From: Hippopus hippopus | Taxonomy: Eukaryota; Mollusca; Bivalvia; Cardiida; Cardiidae | NCBI GenBank assembly: GCA_946811185.2 | Contig: OX328112.1 | Span: forward strand, 17,093,215-17,157,214 | Reading direction: 5' to 3' | DNA length: 64,000 nt | In this document: positions 54,505-63,721 of the stretch, piece after piece | Position numbering within the stretch: position 1 is the first letter of the stretch | Layout: each line of letters opens with the position of its first letter | Program-made: the position numbers and the translations under genes | The notes under the pieces: generated by a model | Database searches by the model: none | What the model was told of the DNA's origin: nothing | What the model saw: the letters and a program-made list of their open reading frames with translations, nothing else

Positions 54505-56160
54505 ATGTTTTTCCTTATCTTTAGAGTGACCAAGGTGCCTCGGCAACAAAAAATTTACTCTGCTGAGACTTTTGAAAAAGCCAGAAAACTTGTCAAAAAT
54601 GAGGGATATTCATTACACAAGGCAGCAAATGAACTTGAAATCCCATACAGTACCCTGAAGGATCATTTAAATGGCCGATACAAAGGATATTCAACAAACT
54701 TTGGCCATAGTTCTTTGTTAGATCCACAAGATGAATTAATTATTGTAAACTGTGCTACATTCATGGCATCAAGGGGTGTACCACTCACCAGGCCTTTTTC
54801 AAAGCGTATTGCCCTTGAACTCATTTTGCAAAGAGGCGGAGATTCGAGAGTCAATGTAGCTACAGGACCTTCTGATAAATGGGTAAGGAGATTTCTGCAG
54901 AGACATCAGTCCTTGTCAGTACGCACAGCACATCCTCTTGAGCAAGACCGGGTTACATTATCACAAAGAACTGTAAGTGACTATTTTGAACTGCTTGAGG
55001 CAACCCTGAATGACTTGGGAATAAGAGATGAACCATCCAGGATATTTAACTGTGATGAGTCAGGTTTTTCTGGGAAACAGAATCCAAGTAAAAAGGTGAA
55101 TGTTCCCAAAGGTACAAGACATGCATATCAGAGTATGGTTAATCTTTCTGGCCATGTCACCCTTTTAAATGCAATATCAGCAGCGGGACAGACTACTCCA
55201 CCCATGTTGATATTTTCTCAGTGTCTGCCTCGTATGGTTTCTGATGGTATGCCTGAAAACTGGACATTTGTAACTAACGAGAAAGGTTACATTAACACTG
55301 ATTTATTTTTTCAGTGGTTTAAACATAATTTCGTACCATACATTGGTGAGAAAAGGCCTGTTCTTCTCATTCTTGACAATCATTCTACCCATGTATCAAA
55401 GGCTTTCACTGATGCAGCACGTAGGCATAAAGTGGACTTGTTATATCTGCCTGCACATTCTTCACATCTTTTACAGCCCCAAGATTCTGGATATTTTCAT
55501 ATAATAAAGCAAAAAGTTGCTGACATTTCCACTGAACTTGGATACTTAGGCATCAAAACATTACAAAGACATCTCTTCCCAAAAATTTTAATGCAAGCTT
55601 TCAACAAAACTTCAGGAAGTACTGTTGTATCAGCATTTAAATGCACTGGGATATACCCCCTAAACAAAGGGGCTGTTAAGGCTCTTCTTCCCGACACAAA
55701 ACCTAAACAGTCTAAACATGCAACCACCGCATCTCACACAAATAATGAACAATCTGTTTGTGAACACTGTGGCCACTCAAAAGAAAATACACTTGTTAAG
55801 TTGGGAATTATATCTGAGGATCTCAGTTCCATCTTAGTTGAACCTCCTTTGCCTAGACAGCAAAAATCTGGATCCAAAAGGAAATCATATGCAACTGCAC
55901 GATCCATAGTAAGCAGTAAATCTGTAAAGACAAAAAAGATACTCAAAGATGGAATAAAAATAGATAAACATGCTTTTGAAAATGACAAACAGCAAACAAC
56001 CGAAACAGAGATTCTACAGACCGAGCTTGACAATAGAGATGTCTGCATTGTATGTATGGTTGGTGACAGAGCAGAGTATACATGGGTAGGGTGTGACAGA
56101 TGTGACAAATGGTACCATTATGAGTGCTTGCCATCTAATGTGCAAACAGATCTATATTGA
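54505..56160 (+). CDS. Pogo-like DDE transposase with C-terminal PHD finger (frameshifted end)
   Basis: Catalyses excision and reinsertion of the surrounding element in the nucleus. Domains seen: a pipsqueak/CENP-B type helix-turn-helix at about residues 16-58 (YSAETFEKARKLV, then AANELEIPYSTLKDHL); a second DNA-binding segment about 75-140 with KWVRRFLQRH; and a DDE_1 core with NCDES (D184), LDNHSTH (D291) and QPQDSGYF (D327), giving a DD35D triad with all three acids intact. A lysine-rich linker (about 395-500) contains one extra CEHCGH. Residues 514-541 form the first six ligands of a PHD finger (C514, C517, C530, C533, H538, C541); the last CxxC is present only in another frame after the stop. 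The ATG at 54505 follows a sequence resembling an acceptor site (TTATCTTTAG), so the true N-terminus may come from an upstream exon. Family members in invertebrate databases are often mislabelled as MFS-type transporter clz9-like; this protein has no transporter features. Confidence 0.9.
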   Translation: MFFLIFRVTKVPRQQKIYSAETFEKARKLVKNEGYSLHKAANELEIPYSTLKDHLNGRYKGYSTNFGHSSLLDPQDELIIVNCATFMASRGVPLTRPFSKRIALELILQRGGDSRVNVATGPSDKWVRRFLQRHQSLSVRTAHPLEQDRVTLSQRTVSDYFELLEATLNDLGIRDEPSRIFNCDESGFSGKQNPSKKVNVPKGTRHAYQSMVNLSGHVTLLNAISAAGQTTPPMLIFSQCLPRMVSDGMPENWTFVTNEKGYINTDLFFQWFKHNFVPYIGEKRPVLLILDNHSTHVSKAFTDAARRHKVDLLYLPAHSSHLLQPQDSGYFHIIKQKVADISTELGYLGIKTLQRHLFPKILMQAFNKTSGSTVVSAFKCTGIYPLNKGAVKALLPDTKPKQSKHATTASHTNNEQSVCEHCGHSKENTLVKLGIISEDLSSILVEPPLPRQQKSGSKRKSYATARSIVSSKSVKTKKILKDGIKIDKHAFENDKQQTTETEILQTELDNRDVCIVCMVGDRAEYTWVGCDRCDKWYHYECLPSNVQTDLY

Positions 56161-56218
56161 TTTAAGTCTGGTGACCAGCACAGAATGGTCGTGTCATTAT
56201 TGTGAGGAGGAGGAGTAA
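56153..56218 (+). pseudogene. Out-of-frame remainder of the transposase PHD finger
   Basis: In the frame one base downstream from the transposase, the sequence reads EWSCHYCEEEE and stops at 56216-56218. WSCxxC is the usual end of a C4HC3 PHD finger, so the finger was once complete and a small indel near 56150-56158 separated its last zinc ligands. A sequencing error would look the same. Confidence 0.7.
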
Positions 56219-56765
56219 TTTTGGAGACTGAAAACCATAACCACTATGGTTCCTGTTGTTCCTGTTAACTGTTAATGTCATGTTTGGAATTTGATAAAGT
56301 GTTTTGGGATTTTAATTTAAATGTTATGTAAAGTGTATTTAAACAATTCTTGTTATTGATTGTGCTACTTGTCAACACACTACCCATAACTACATGAGCG
56401 CCAATATATACATACTAGTAAGTATATTCAAAGCATAAATTCTATACTGAATATGTAAGATTTTTTAAAAAAAATATTTACCTGCTTAATACTGATAGAT
56501 TAGATGAAAAGTATGATATAAATTTCTCAACAGCATCCATTCTGTACTCGGAAAAATAATGTTGGACGAGCATGGGTCCACTCGTTTTTAATTTCAGCAT
56601 GTAAAATTGGTTGTCTCTGACCTATCACAAAAAGTTCCTATGTTGTTGTTTTTCGGTCGATTTAGGTCGTGTTGTGTAACAACAATGTCCAGGTAATCGT
56701 CAAATACCACAGCCTTCTGAAACAATCCTGTTTATTTAAAATGATATAAAATAATAACTGTTACT

Positions 56766-56789
56766 GGGAGAGCACGGGTCCGGTGAGTC
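56766..56789 (-). repeat. Right terminal inverted repeat of the pogo-like element
   Basis: Read on the minus strand it begins GACTCACCGGACCCGTGCTC and it is followed on the plus strand by TA at 56790-56791, as expected for a TA target-site duplication. Confidence 0.85.
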
Positions 56790-56821
56790 TAAGTTTATAT
56801 TAATAAGCTGAGTGGGCTTTC

Positions 56822-56892
56822 GTAACAGATACTGTGGTCAATTGGTTATGATTACAGCTTTGTGCCTGTGATTCCCGGTTTCGAATCCGGGG
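56822..56892 (+). mobile_element. tRNA-like fragment flanking the pogo element
   Basis: CTGTGGTCAATTGGTTATG and CCCGGTTTCGAATCCGGG resemble A and B boxes. GGCCCGAGTGGCC lies just left of the transposon, so the pogo element may have jumped into or next to a tRNA-like repeat. Confidence 0.4.
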
Positions 56893-56937
56893 TTGTTCAA
56901 TGTAAAAAATGGTGAAATGTGTCGACCGATGATTGTA

Positions 56938-57135
56938 TATCACTGGCGGCCACTACCGAGTATGGGGACCATCACCAACAACTGGCGAGTACAACCGAGG
57001 ATGCGGACCACTAGCGACCAATGGCGGCCACTACCGAGGATGGGGACCACCACAAACAACTGGCGACTACTACCGAGAATGGGGGACTACTACGGAGCAA
57101 TTGCGGCCAATACCGAGCAGGGAGACCACTGGCGA
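56938..57135 (+). repeat. 39-bp minisatellite, about five units
   Basis: Repeats of ACTGGCGGCCACTACCGAGT-like followed by ATGGGGACCACCACAAACA-like sequence. One frame reads WRPLPRMGTTTNN repeatedly because 39 is a multiple of three; no start context or conserved domain supports a gene. Confidence 0.7.
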
Positions 57136-57194
57136 CAAGAAGCGGCCAGAAGGGAGTGCTACTACAAAACGTGAGTGAGTGAGTACAAAATATA

Positions 57195-57595
57195 AGACTT
57201 GTCCAAATTGAAGGATTTGCAGACGACAAAGCAAATGCAACTCAAAACATGACTTTTATAGAGTAGAAAACATTGAATTCTGTTTTATGCCCCTTTCAAC
57301 ATTATTTTAGTCATATCACGGCAACAGCTCACATATTCATGTATTTCCCCAGTACTAGGCTAGGGCTCTGAAGTGTCTCATCCAAGGACACTTCCATAAG
57401 AAACCAAGTTGATCCAGTGAGGCTTGAACCCTGGGCTTCCAGGTCACGAGTCTTACACTCTACCACTGAACCACGCAGGACCTCTGTAGAAAACATTGTG
57501 GGAAAAGGGGAAAATGCTCCTTTTTCCACAATGGCTGCTAAAGCCTTCTTGCTCAGGTTCATTAAATGGCGGGATTGTGCGGTAATGGGTTCATG
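57195..57595 (-). mobile_element. Family A MITE split by a SINE
   Basis: The left half has ATTTGCAGACGACAAAGC and the outer hairpin arm GTAGAAAACATTG; a SINE follows, then the same 13 bases and the remaining hairpin. The hairpin tip is shortened to AAATGCTCC. Confidence 0.8.
57276..57485 (-). mobile_element. tRNA-derived SINE with 13-bp TSD
   Basis: GTAGAAAACATTG occurs at 57263-57275 and 57486-57498. On the minus strand the head reads GTCCTGCGTGGTTCAGTGG (A box) and GGGTTCAAGCC (B box); the 3' end is the ATGACTAAAATAATGTTGAA type. Confidence 0.9.
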
Positions 57596-57598
57596 ACA

Positions 57599-57733
57599 TT
57601 TTCAACCTTTCACTTACAGGTATATTGCAGTGGCGAGTCCTATCATCCTTGATTTTCTGGAGTTTCTTTGACTAGTAATTTGCACAAGATTCTTTTCAAG
57701 CCACTGGCTGCTTTCCCACTTGACTACTGTCAG
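57599..57733 (-). mobile_element. SINE 3' fragment
   Basis: TATATTGCAGTGGCGAGTCC and CAAGCCACTGGCTGCTTTCC are the SINE body. Confidence 0.6.
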
Positions 57734-57765
57734 ATGTACAGGTTTTGCAGACAACCTTTTTACAA

Positions 57766-57803
57766 GAAACAAGAGGGTCATGATGGCCCTGTATCACTCC
57801 ACT
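57766..57803 (-). repeat. Dispersed repeat J end fragment
   Basis: ACAAGAGGGTCATGATGGCC is the complement of the repeat J end seen at about 23165-23185. Confidence 0.6.
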
Positions 57804-57808
57804 GGCTT

Positions 57809-58034
57809 TTAACCCTTTACCACACAATTTTAAGTTTTCATGACCCTGAAAGAGAAGACTTTCGAAAAAACTGTGGGAAAAGGAGAAAATGTTGTCAACC
57901 AGCATTTTCTGTTTTTCCCACAATGTTTCCTACCCTATTAAAAACAGAAATAATCATTTAAGCTACATTCTATTTGTTGTCTGTAATGGCTTTTAATTTG
58001 GTCTTGTCAAAAAAATTGTCATTTCATACAGAGT
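57809..58034 (+). mobile_element. Family A MITE
   Basis: TTAACCCTTTACCACACAAT start; the hairpin has drifted at several unmatched sites; the right end is eroded (TTTCATACAGAGTAA). Confidence 0.75.
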
Positions 58035-58494
58035 AAAATAAATGTATCATGAGACACACAGCATAACAGTCTGTGAGTCTAAACTTACATAATTATAAAA
58101 ATTAACCCCCCCCGCCGCAAAAAAAAGAAAAAAGTAATCTTTTTGCAAATGTAAAGATAATGTCAGTGAATACATGCAGGTTTTTTTTTTCAATGGCATG
58201 AACAGTAAAGTTCTGGAACAAAAAACTGAATGATAGAAACCTTACTTTATGTTAAATATGCCACAGATCTGGGGAAGACCATAAGCATCAAAATAAACAA
58301 CTGTCCCTGAAAACTGAACATTTTCTATCCAAAAATCCTGACTACATGACATCAATCATGAAATAGTGCAGTTTGATAATCAAGGGAGGTAAATAATGAC
58401 AAACTGTATCTCTTATAAAAGTTGTATATATAAGAGTTGTTTCCCTTGATCACTGTAAATTTAAGGCAGTATAATAAGCCCATGTTGAATTTGT

Positions 58495-58858
58495 GACCCC
58501 TGCGGCAGGGCTAATTTTGACCCCAGGGCTATAATTTGAAGAAACTTGCTAGAGGTCTATTAGATGAAGCTACATGCCAAATTTTGTAACCCTGGGCCTT
58601 TTGTTTTCAGGCAATATTTTCAAAGATTTTGAATATTTTTAAGTTCTGTTGCCATGGCAACCTGAGTTTTTGAAGGAGTCAAATTCTCCCAAGAAATTCT
58701 GAAGAGGACTATGCCAGGATCATTTCTGTGAAGTTTCATCAAAATTGGATGGACAGTTTCAGAGAAGATGCTTGAAATAAAAGTTAACGCATGGACAGAC
58801 GACCGGACACCTGGCTATGACATAGGCCCGCTGGCCTTCGGCCAGTGGAGCTAAAAAT
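58495..58858 (+). repeat. Dispersed repeat K
   Basis: TGACCCCTGCGGCAGGGCTA, CTGTTGCCATGGCAACCTGA, AAGTTTCATCAAAATTGGAT, ending with a GCTGGCCTTCGGCCAG hairpin and GGAGCTAAAA. Its phrases resemble dispersed repeats of molluscs; it is not coding. Confidence 0.6.
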
Positions 58859-58925
58859 TGCTTGTAGCAACCGGCACTTTTCCCCAAGTAAAGTTTTCAC
58901 ACATCAGATATTAAGCAATTTCTCT

Positions 58926-59133
58926 GTGTGGTGTCCATGGTTGTGGGGTAGAGCGTCGGCCTTGTAACTATAAGGTCCGGAGTTCGATACCTGGGAGCGG
59001 GTGTCAACTTTGGTATTTTTCATAGGCCCACACATTTGGCGCGAGTACTGGTGTAGTTCCCAGGAAGCAGAATCAAGACAAATTAGTATAAGTTGTAAGA
59101 ACTTGTTTCTCAATTGATGTAAAATAAATATGT
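58926..59133 (+). mobile_element. tRNA-derived SINE, second family, 15-bp TSD
   Basis: TTAAGCAATTTCTCT is repeated perfectly at 58911-58925 and 59134-59148. Head GGTTGTGGGGTAGAGCGTCG, B box GAGTTCGATACC, end TTGATGTAAAATAAATATG. Probably a recent insertion. Confidence 0.9.
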
Positions 59134-59231
59134 TTAAGCAATTTCTCTCAATTATTTCCTGTATGTTAGAGTACTAACTTCATGACAAACTACAAAATTG
59201 TTTACTTGTCCACAATGATAGAATGGCAAGA

Positions 59232-59305
59232 TTTGTGTCATAACGGTAGAAAGAACTGTGGGGATAAAGCAGCATTTCGTTCTTTTCCTACAATGTTTTC
59301 GAAAG
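59232..59305 (-). mobile_element. Family A hairpin fragment
   Basis: AACTGTGGGGATAAAGCAGC and TTCTTTTCCTACAATGTTTT are the remains of the two arms; no ends remain. Confidence 0.45.
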
Positions 59306-59351
59306 ACATGTATGTACTGAAAGCATATACAGACATGTCAAATGTGGTTTA

Positions 59352-59545
59352 ATGCTAAATCACACTATTCTGAATTTTAACAACCCTGAGGATGTTTTTT
59401 GTAAACATTGTGAGGAAAGGAGAAAATGCTGGTTACCAGCATTTTCTCCTTTTCCCCACAGTGTTTTCTCACTACTCTAGTACAAATACCATCCTTTGAA
59501 ACATAGTTGAATTCTCATGCGTAAATTCCTTCAATTTAGTTGATT
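59352..59545 (+). mobile_element. Family A MITE truncated at a SINE
   Basis: The hairpin at about 59403-59468 is well preserved. The right part ends at AAATTCCTTCAATTTAG, where a SINE begins. Confidence 0.7.
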
Positions 59546-59766
59546 GCATGGTGTTTTCATGCAGCTTTCAACATTAGTCATATCACAGCAACAGCTCACA
59601 TATTCATGTCTGTCCTGGGTTTCACCAGTGTTAGGCTGGGGCTCTGAAGAGCCTTACCAAAGGACACTCCCACAAAAAAACCAGTGCTACCAGTGATGCT
59701 CTAACTCGGGGCCTCCAGGTCATGAGTCCTGCAATTTTACACTGAGCCATGCAGGACCCCTCCTCA
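59546..59766 (-). mobile_element. tRNA-derived SINE
   Basis: CAGCTTTCAACATTAGTCAT 3' end and minus-strand head CATGCAGGACCCC; it separates two family A pieces. Confidence 0.75.
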
Positions 59767-59952
59767 GTTTTAAAAACCATGGGAAATAAGAATTATGAAA
59801 CTGTGAAAAGGTAACCAGCATTTTCTCCTTTTCCCCCAATGTTTTCTTAACCTTCCAGAAATAAACAAAATTATTCAGGCCACATATAAATTGTCTGCAA
59901 ATGCTTTCAATTTGGACCAGTCTAAAATATTCTTGTGTGGTAAAGTGTTAAA
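59767..59952 (+). mobile_element. Family A MITE, left arm damaged
   Basis: The right arm ACCAGCATTTTCTCCTTTTC and the right half to GTGTGGTAAAGTGTTAA are intact; the left arm is scrambled. Confidence 0.7.
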
Positions 59953-59967
59953 AGGAAATAATGGTCT

Positions 59968-60196
59968 TTAACTCTTTAACAAATGACAATATTTTAGACT
60001 GGTCCAATTTCAAAGCATTTGCAGATGACAAAATTAATGTGACTCAAAAATTTAAATTTGTTCTGGGAAGCGTGGGAAACATTGTGGGAAAAGGAGAAAA
60101 TGCTGGTTACCAGCATTTTCTCCTTTTCCCACAATGTTTTGCAAAGGCTTCTTTGTGAGAGTCGTGAAAACCCAGGATTGTTTGGTAAAGAGTTAA
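59968..60196 (-). mobile_element. Family A MITE
   Basis: Full-length, 229 bp, TTAA at both ends, hairpin at about 60077-60141 matching the consensus. Confidence 0.9.
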
Positions 60197-60313
60197 AAGG
60201 GTAGAAAAACATTGTGGATTAATGTGAAAATGCTGGTTCACCATTTTCTCCTATACCAGCAATGTTTCAAAAAGGTTCACTTTGCAGAAACATTACAACC
60301 CAGGAATGAGGAG
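60197..60313 (-). mobile_element. Family A fragment directly abutting a full copy
   Basis: GGGTAGAAAAACATTGTGG starts immediately after the previous right end. The hairpin tip is shortened. Confidence 0.6.
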
Positions 60314-60327
60314 TGTTTTTCATTGTA

Positions 60328-60650
60328 TTGTGTGATTCTTAATGCCGTTTTCAACATTATTTCAGTTATATCGCAGCGGCCAGTGCACTTATCCATGCTT
60401 TCCTAGAGTTTCTTTTACATCCAAGCTTTCCTAGAGTTTCTTTTACCAGTACTCAACACGAAATTCTTTCCAAGCCACTGGCTGCTTTCCAACATAACCA
60501 TCGTCAAAACAATGTTTGGTGGTGAGAGAGGAATGAATCCTGTTGCAATGACTATCAGCAATCTTTGGAAAGAAATTAGCCAAGCTGGGGATCAAACCAG
60601 TGACCTCCTGCTCTCATGCTACTAAATGAGCTACCAGGGCTCAGCCTGGT
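60328..60650 (-). mobile_element. tRNA-derived SINE with internal duplication
   Basis: AATGCCGTTTTCAACATTAT 3' end; GCTTTCCTAGAGTTTCTTTT occurs twice (60397-60416 and 60425-60444); head with GAGCTACCAGGGCTCAGCC. Confidence 0.8.
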
Positions 60651-61219
60651 TGTTTGTGGTACAGTAAACAAATGCAATCAATGGGTGAAATGACACAGGA
60701 TAAAAATGAGAAAAAGTAACGATGATATTCGTAAAGATTACAAGACACAAAATATTTACAAAAATGCCATCTTTATTCTATACGGTTTACAACTTGTAAA
60801 TTTTTTTTTTTACCTGGAAAAATGAAAGCATTGAGATATATTTACATGAAAAATGACATACAAGAAAGAGACACAAAATGATGGCCTAGCTTAGACATAA
60901 CATAGAAAATACCATATTTGGACAAAAAATTGAAGTTATACTCCTACTTCAAATCCAGGGAAAAAAAGTGGGACAAGTACACAAGTGCCAAGATACAAAT
61001 TTTGTCAGAAAAATTCTATAAAATCCGCCGCCGCCCCCCAAAAATAAGGACCCTGTAGCCAGTAGCTTAGGGTCGGTTTTTCACTCTCCCTGTAGGATAT
61101 TCTGTATGATTAATTTCCAATCCCCCCCCCCCTTTAAAAAAAAAAAAAAAAAAAAGAAAAACCTTTTTTTTTTTTTCCTTATTCAAACTCATCTGTTTAT
61201 TTTGATCAACCTTATTTAT
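60651..61219. other. Unassigned sequence, possible minus-strand 3' UTR
   Basis: CTTTATTCTATACGG near 60771 contains an AATAAA on the minus strand; a gene further right could end here. Poly-C and poly-A runs occur near 61125-61180. Confidence 0.3.
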
Positions 61220-61445
61220 TTAACTCTTTAGCAGACCATAAAATGTTAGACTGGCGCAGGTTGAAGGCATTTGCAGAAAACAAAATTAAACATGGCTTGA
61301 AGACTGATATTTACATTTTAATGGGTAAAACATTGTGGAAAAAGGAGAAAATGCTGGTTACCAGCATTTTCTCCTTTTCCTACATTGTTTTCTTAAGTCC
61401 TCTTTCTCAAGATCATGAACACTAAGGACTGTGTGGTAAAGAATT
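61220..61445 (-). mobile_element. Family A MITE
   Basis: TTAACTCTTTAGCAGACCAT at the left, GTGTGGTAAAGAATTGA at the right, near-perfect hairpin at about 61326-61391. Confidence 0.85.
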
Positions 61446-61974
61446 GATGAGAGAAGAGTTATCATCCAAAATATGTGCATTTCTTCCTCTAAATTCTATC
61501 TTCTATGATAATTTCATCAATATCTTGGCCCCAGTGTAACTGACTTCCATCAATATATACCTAGATATATACAATGTTGTAGACTGGCTACTTTGTATCT
61601 AAAAACATCAGTGAGGTTTCCATTAAGAAATAGGCAATAAAAAAAAAATATACTACAAATTTCACAAACTAATATTTTTGCATGCAAAAAGAAAAATTAT
61701 CAAAATAAATATTTTACATTAGACTGCAAATAAGTTGACAAAGCTACTTTTCTTCACTTTTGCTGAATTAAAGACGACCAACCCCCACCCCCATTTTCTT
61801 CAATAAAGAAATTAGAACACATCCCACGCTAATTTTATTACGAAGATCATTTTCCGCATCCACTGAGACTAATCTCTGTGACAAAATTTGCAGGTTTGCG
61901 TGGAAACAAACTGACAGACAAGCATTCCGTTCTAACTATCTATACAAGTAGCTGGAACTTTACCCTTAGAATGC
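61446..61974. other. Unassigned AT-rich sequence
   Basis: Nothing recognised. Confidence 0.5.
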
Positions 61975-62172
61975 TTAATTAATGAAATGGACCCTTTTGC
62001 TAAGTTAATGACGCCAAGTTTTTCGAATTTTAAGGCTGATTTGGCAAAATCAGAATTACAGTGGTGGCAGACAGTGAAGATCCAAAATCAAACTGCACAG
62101 AATATGCAGTGTGATCTTGTTCTGCACTGTCCACAGAAGCAACAGAAGTTAAGCTAAGCACTCTAAGGGTTA
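61975..62172 (-). mobile_element. Family B MITE, diverged
   Basis: Decayed hairpin (AGTGAAGATCCAAAATCAAA) and an end reading TAAGCACTCTAAGGGTTA. Confidence 0.6.
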
Positions 62173-62291
62173 TTCTAAATCTTCCTGCCCTCTTGTTTCA
62201 AAATAAATACATGATTTTGTTAATATGGCTTTTGTACATTCTAGTCCCATTCAACCAATCAAAAACAGAAGTTTCCTTCAATGTGCATGTT

Positions 62292-62518
62292 TTAACCCAT
62301 TACCACACAATCCCTACTTTTGACGCCCCTGAGAAAGAAGCCTTTGGAAAACACTGTGGGAAAAGGAGAAAATGCTGGTAACCAGCATTTTCTCCTTTTC
62401 CCAGTGTTTTCTACTCTTCCCAAACCAAATTTTAATTTTTCAGTCACCTTTATTTTGTCGTCTGCAAATGCTTTCAATTTGGACCAGTCTAAAATTTTCT
62501 TGTGTGGTAAAGAGTTAA
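62292..62518 (+). mobile_element. Family A MITE
   Basis: Full-length. The outer right arm has lost a few bases (TTTTCCCAGTGTTTT) but the rest is consensus. Confidence 0.85.
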
Positions 62519-63492
62519 GTGTGTCCTGTAAACAGGCTTAAAACCCTATAAATTCTATTTCATTGAGAGTCCAAATTGTTGAAAAAAAAAACTATAAAAT
62601 ATAGCACATGCAAGTTTCTGTGTTACATTTAACTTCTGTGCATTTCGAAGTCTCAAAAATTTATTTCTACAAGAAAGGCACTGTTTTATAATTTTACATC
62701 CGTTTTATAATTCTACATCCTTCACAATAATTCACAATTGCTTATGACGCTCAAGATGTTAAAGATTCAATATTTTAAAAAACTACTGTTGTATAAGAGC
62801 ACAAATAAAATCACATCTCGCCTAAAATGCATAAAAACAGATCTCACAACTTTACTCTGTTATCAAGATACGCATAAATGAAGCATCAGCTGGGTAGTTT
62901 GTTTCATCAGTTTTAAGGGTTTTCCTTGACCCCTTGTAACTTCAATTTGGAGCACCAAATTATTAAATTGTCTGTATAAATTACTTCCTGTCTATTACTG
63001 ATTTGGAGGGAGTCAAATGACCCTCCTATGAAAAAGTCGAGATAGAGAACTCTGAATCACCATCCCAAAACATCTCATTTTCATACCACTACTTTAATTG
63101 AAAATGGACTGATAAGAAAATTTAGTATTCATTCATGTTATTATTTTAAAAGAAGACACCCTCTGATGACAAACTTGGCAGATACACATTCTTTATACCT
63201 TAATACTTTTAAATTGCGTAATAAATGCAAAAATTGTTAAGAGCAATTTGTGAAAATGTGTAAATGTTTATCCCGAGGACCCCTGCAGGCCTATTTGTAG
63301 GCAAACATTCACCGTCAAGTTTCTCTCCCTCCTAACAATGCTAAAAGCAAAGCAAAGTTCTGTATTCCGCAGATATTATAGAGAGCTGGTTTCAATGAAA
63401 GCTATTTTTTTTATTTTACCTGCACTAAGTACAAACAGTAATGAATACAAGAAAATAGGATGAAGTGTAAACAACCTGACACTTTGTTGCTC
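62519..63492. other. Unassigned, repeat-poor AT-rich sequence
   Basis: Nothing recognised except a tandem CATCCGTTTTATAATT/CATCCTTCAC stutter near 62697-62722. Could be UTR or intron. Confidence 0.5.
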
Positions 63493-63721
63493 AAAACTCT
63501 CTACCAAGGGACAAAATTTTAGACGCATTCATATCTGAAGCATGTACAGATCACAAATTGTAACACAAATGGTACAATATCTCTTTGAAAAGGATTAAAA
63601 ACATTGTAGGAAAAGGAGAAAATGCTGGTTTACCAGCATTTTCTCCTTTTCCTACAATATTTTCAAAAGGCTTTTGCCTCATCGTCATTTCAAAATTTAG
63701 GATAGTTTGGTAAAGGGTTTA
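63493..63721 (-). mobile_element. Family A MITE
   Basis: Near full-length. The hairpin at about 63597-63663 carries GTAGG for GTGGG with the mirrored CCTAC on the other arm. Confidence 0.85.

Larger units (their letters stand above)
53868..56789 (+). mobile_element. Complete pogo-like DNA transposon with PHD-finger transposase
   Basis: A 2,922-bp element bounded by 24-bp inverted repeats that match at 21 of 24 positions and flanked on each side by TA, the target used by the Tc1/mariner and pogo superfamily. A second inverted motif related to the ends (GACGAGCATGGGTCC) lies inside the right side near 56565, and a partial repeat of CATGCTCGCCC follows the left end near 53899, suggesting sub-terminal transposase-binding sites. 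One large transposase reading frame occupies the middle. The close match of the ends suggests fairly recent movement; the frameshift at the end of the PHD finger suggests this copy is now impaired. Confidence 0.85.

Noticed and set aside
59968..60141. Family A hairpins as microRNA precursors
   Set aside because: The hairpins are long, perfect and part of a repeated MITE with TTAA ends; nothing in the sequence supports specific Dicer processing.
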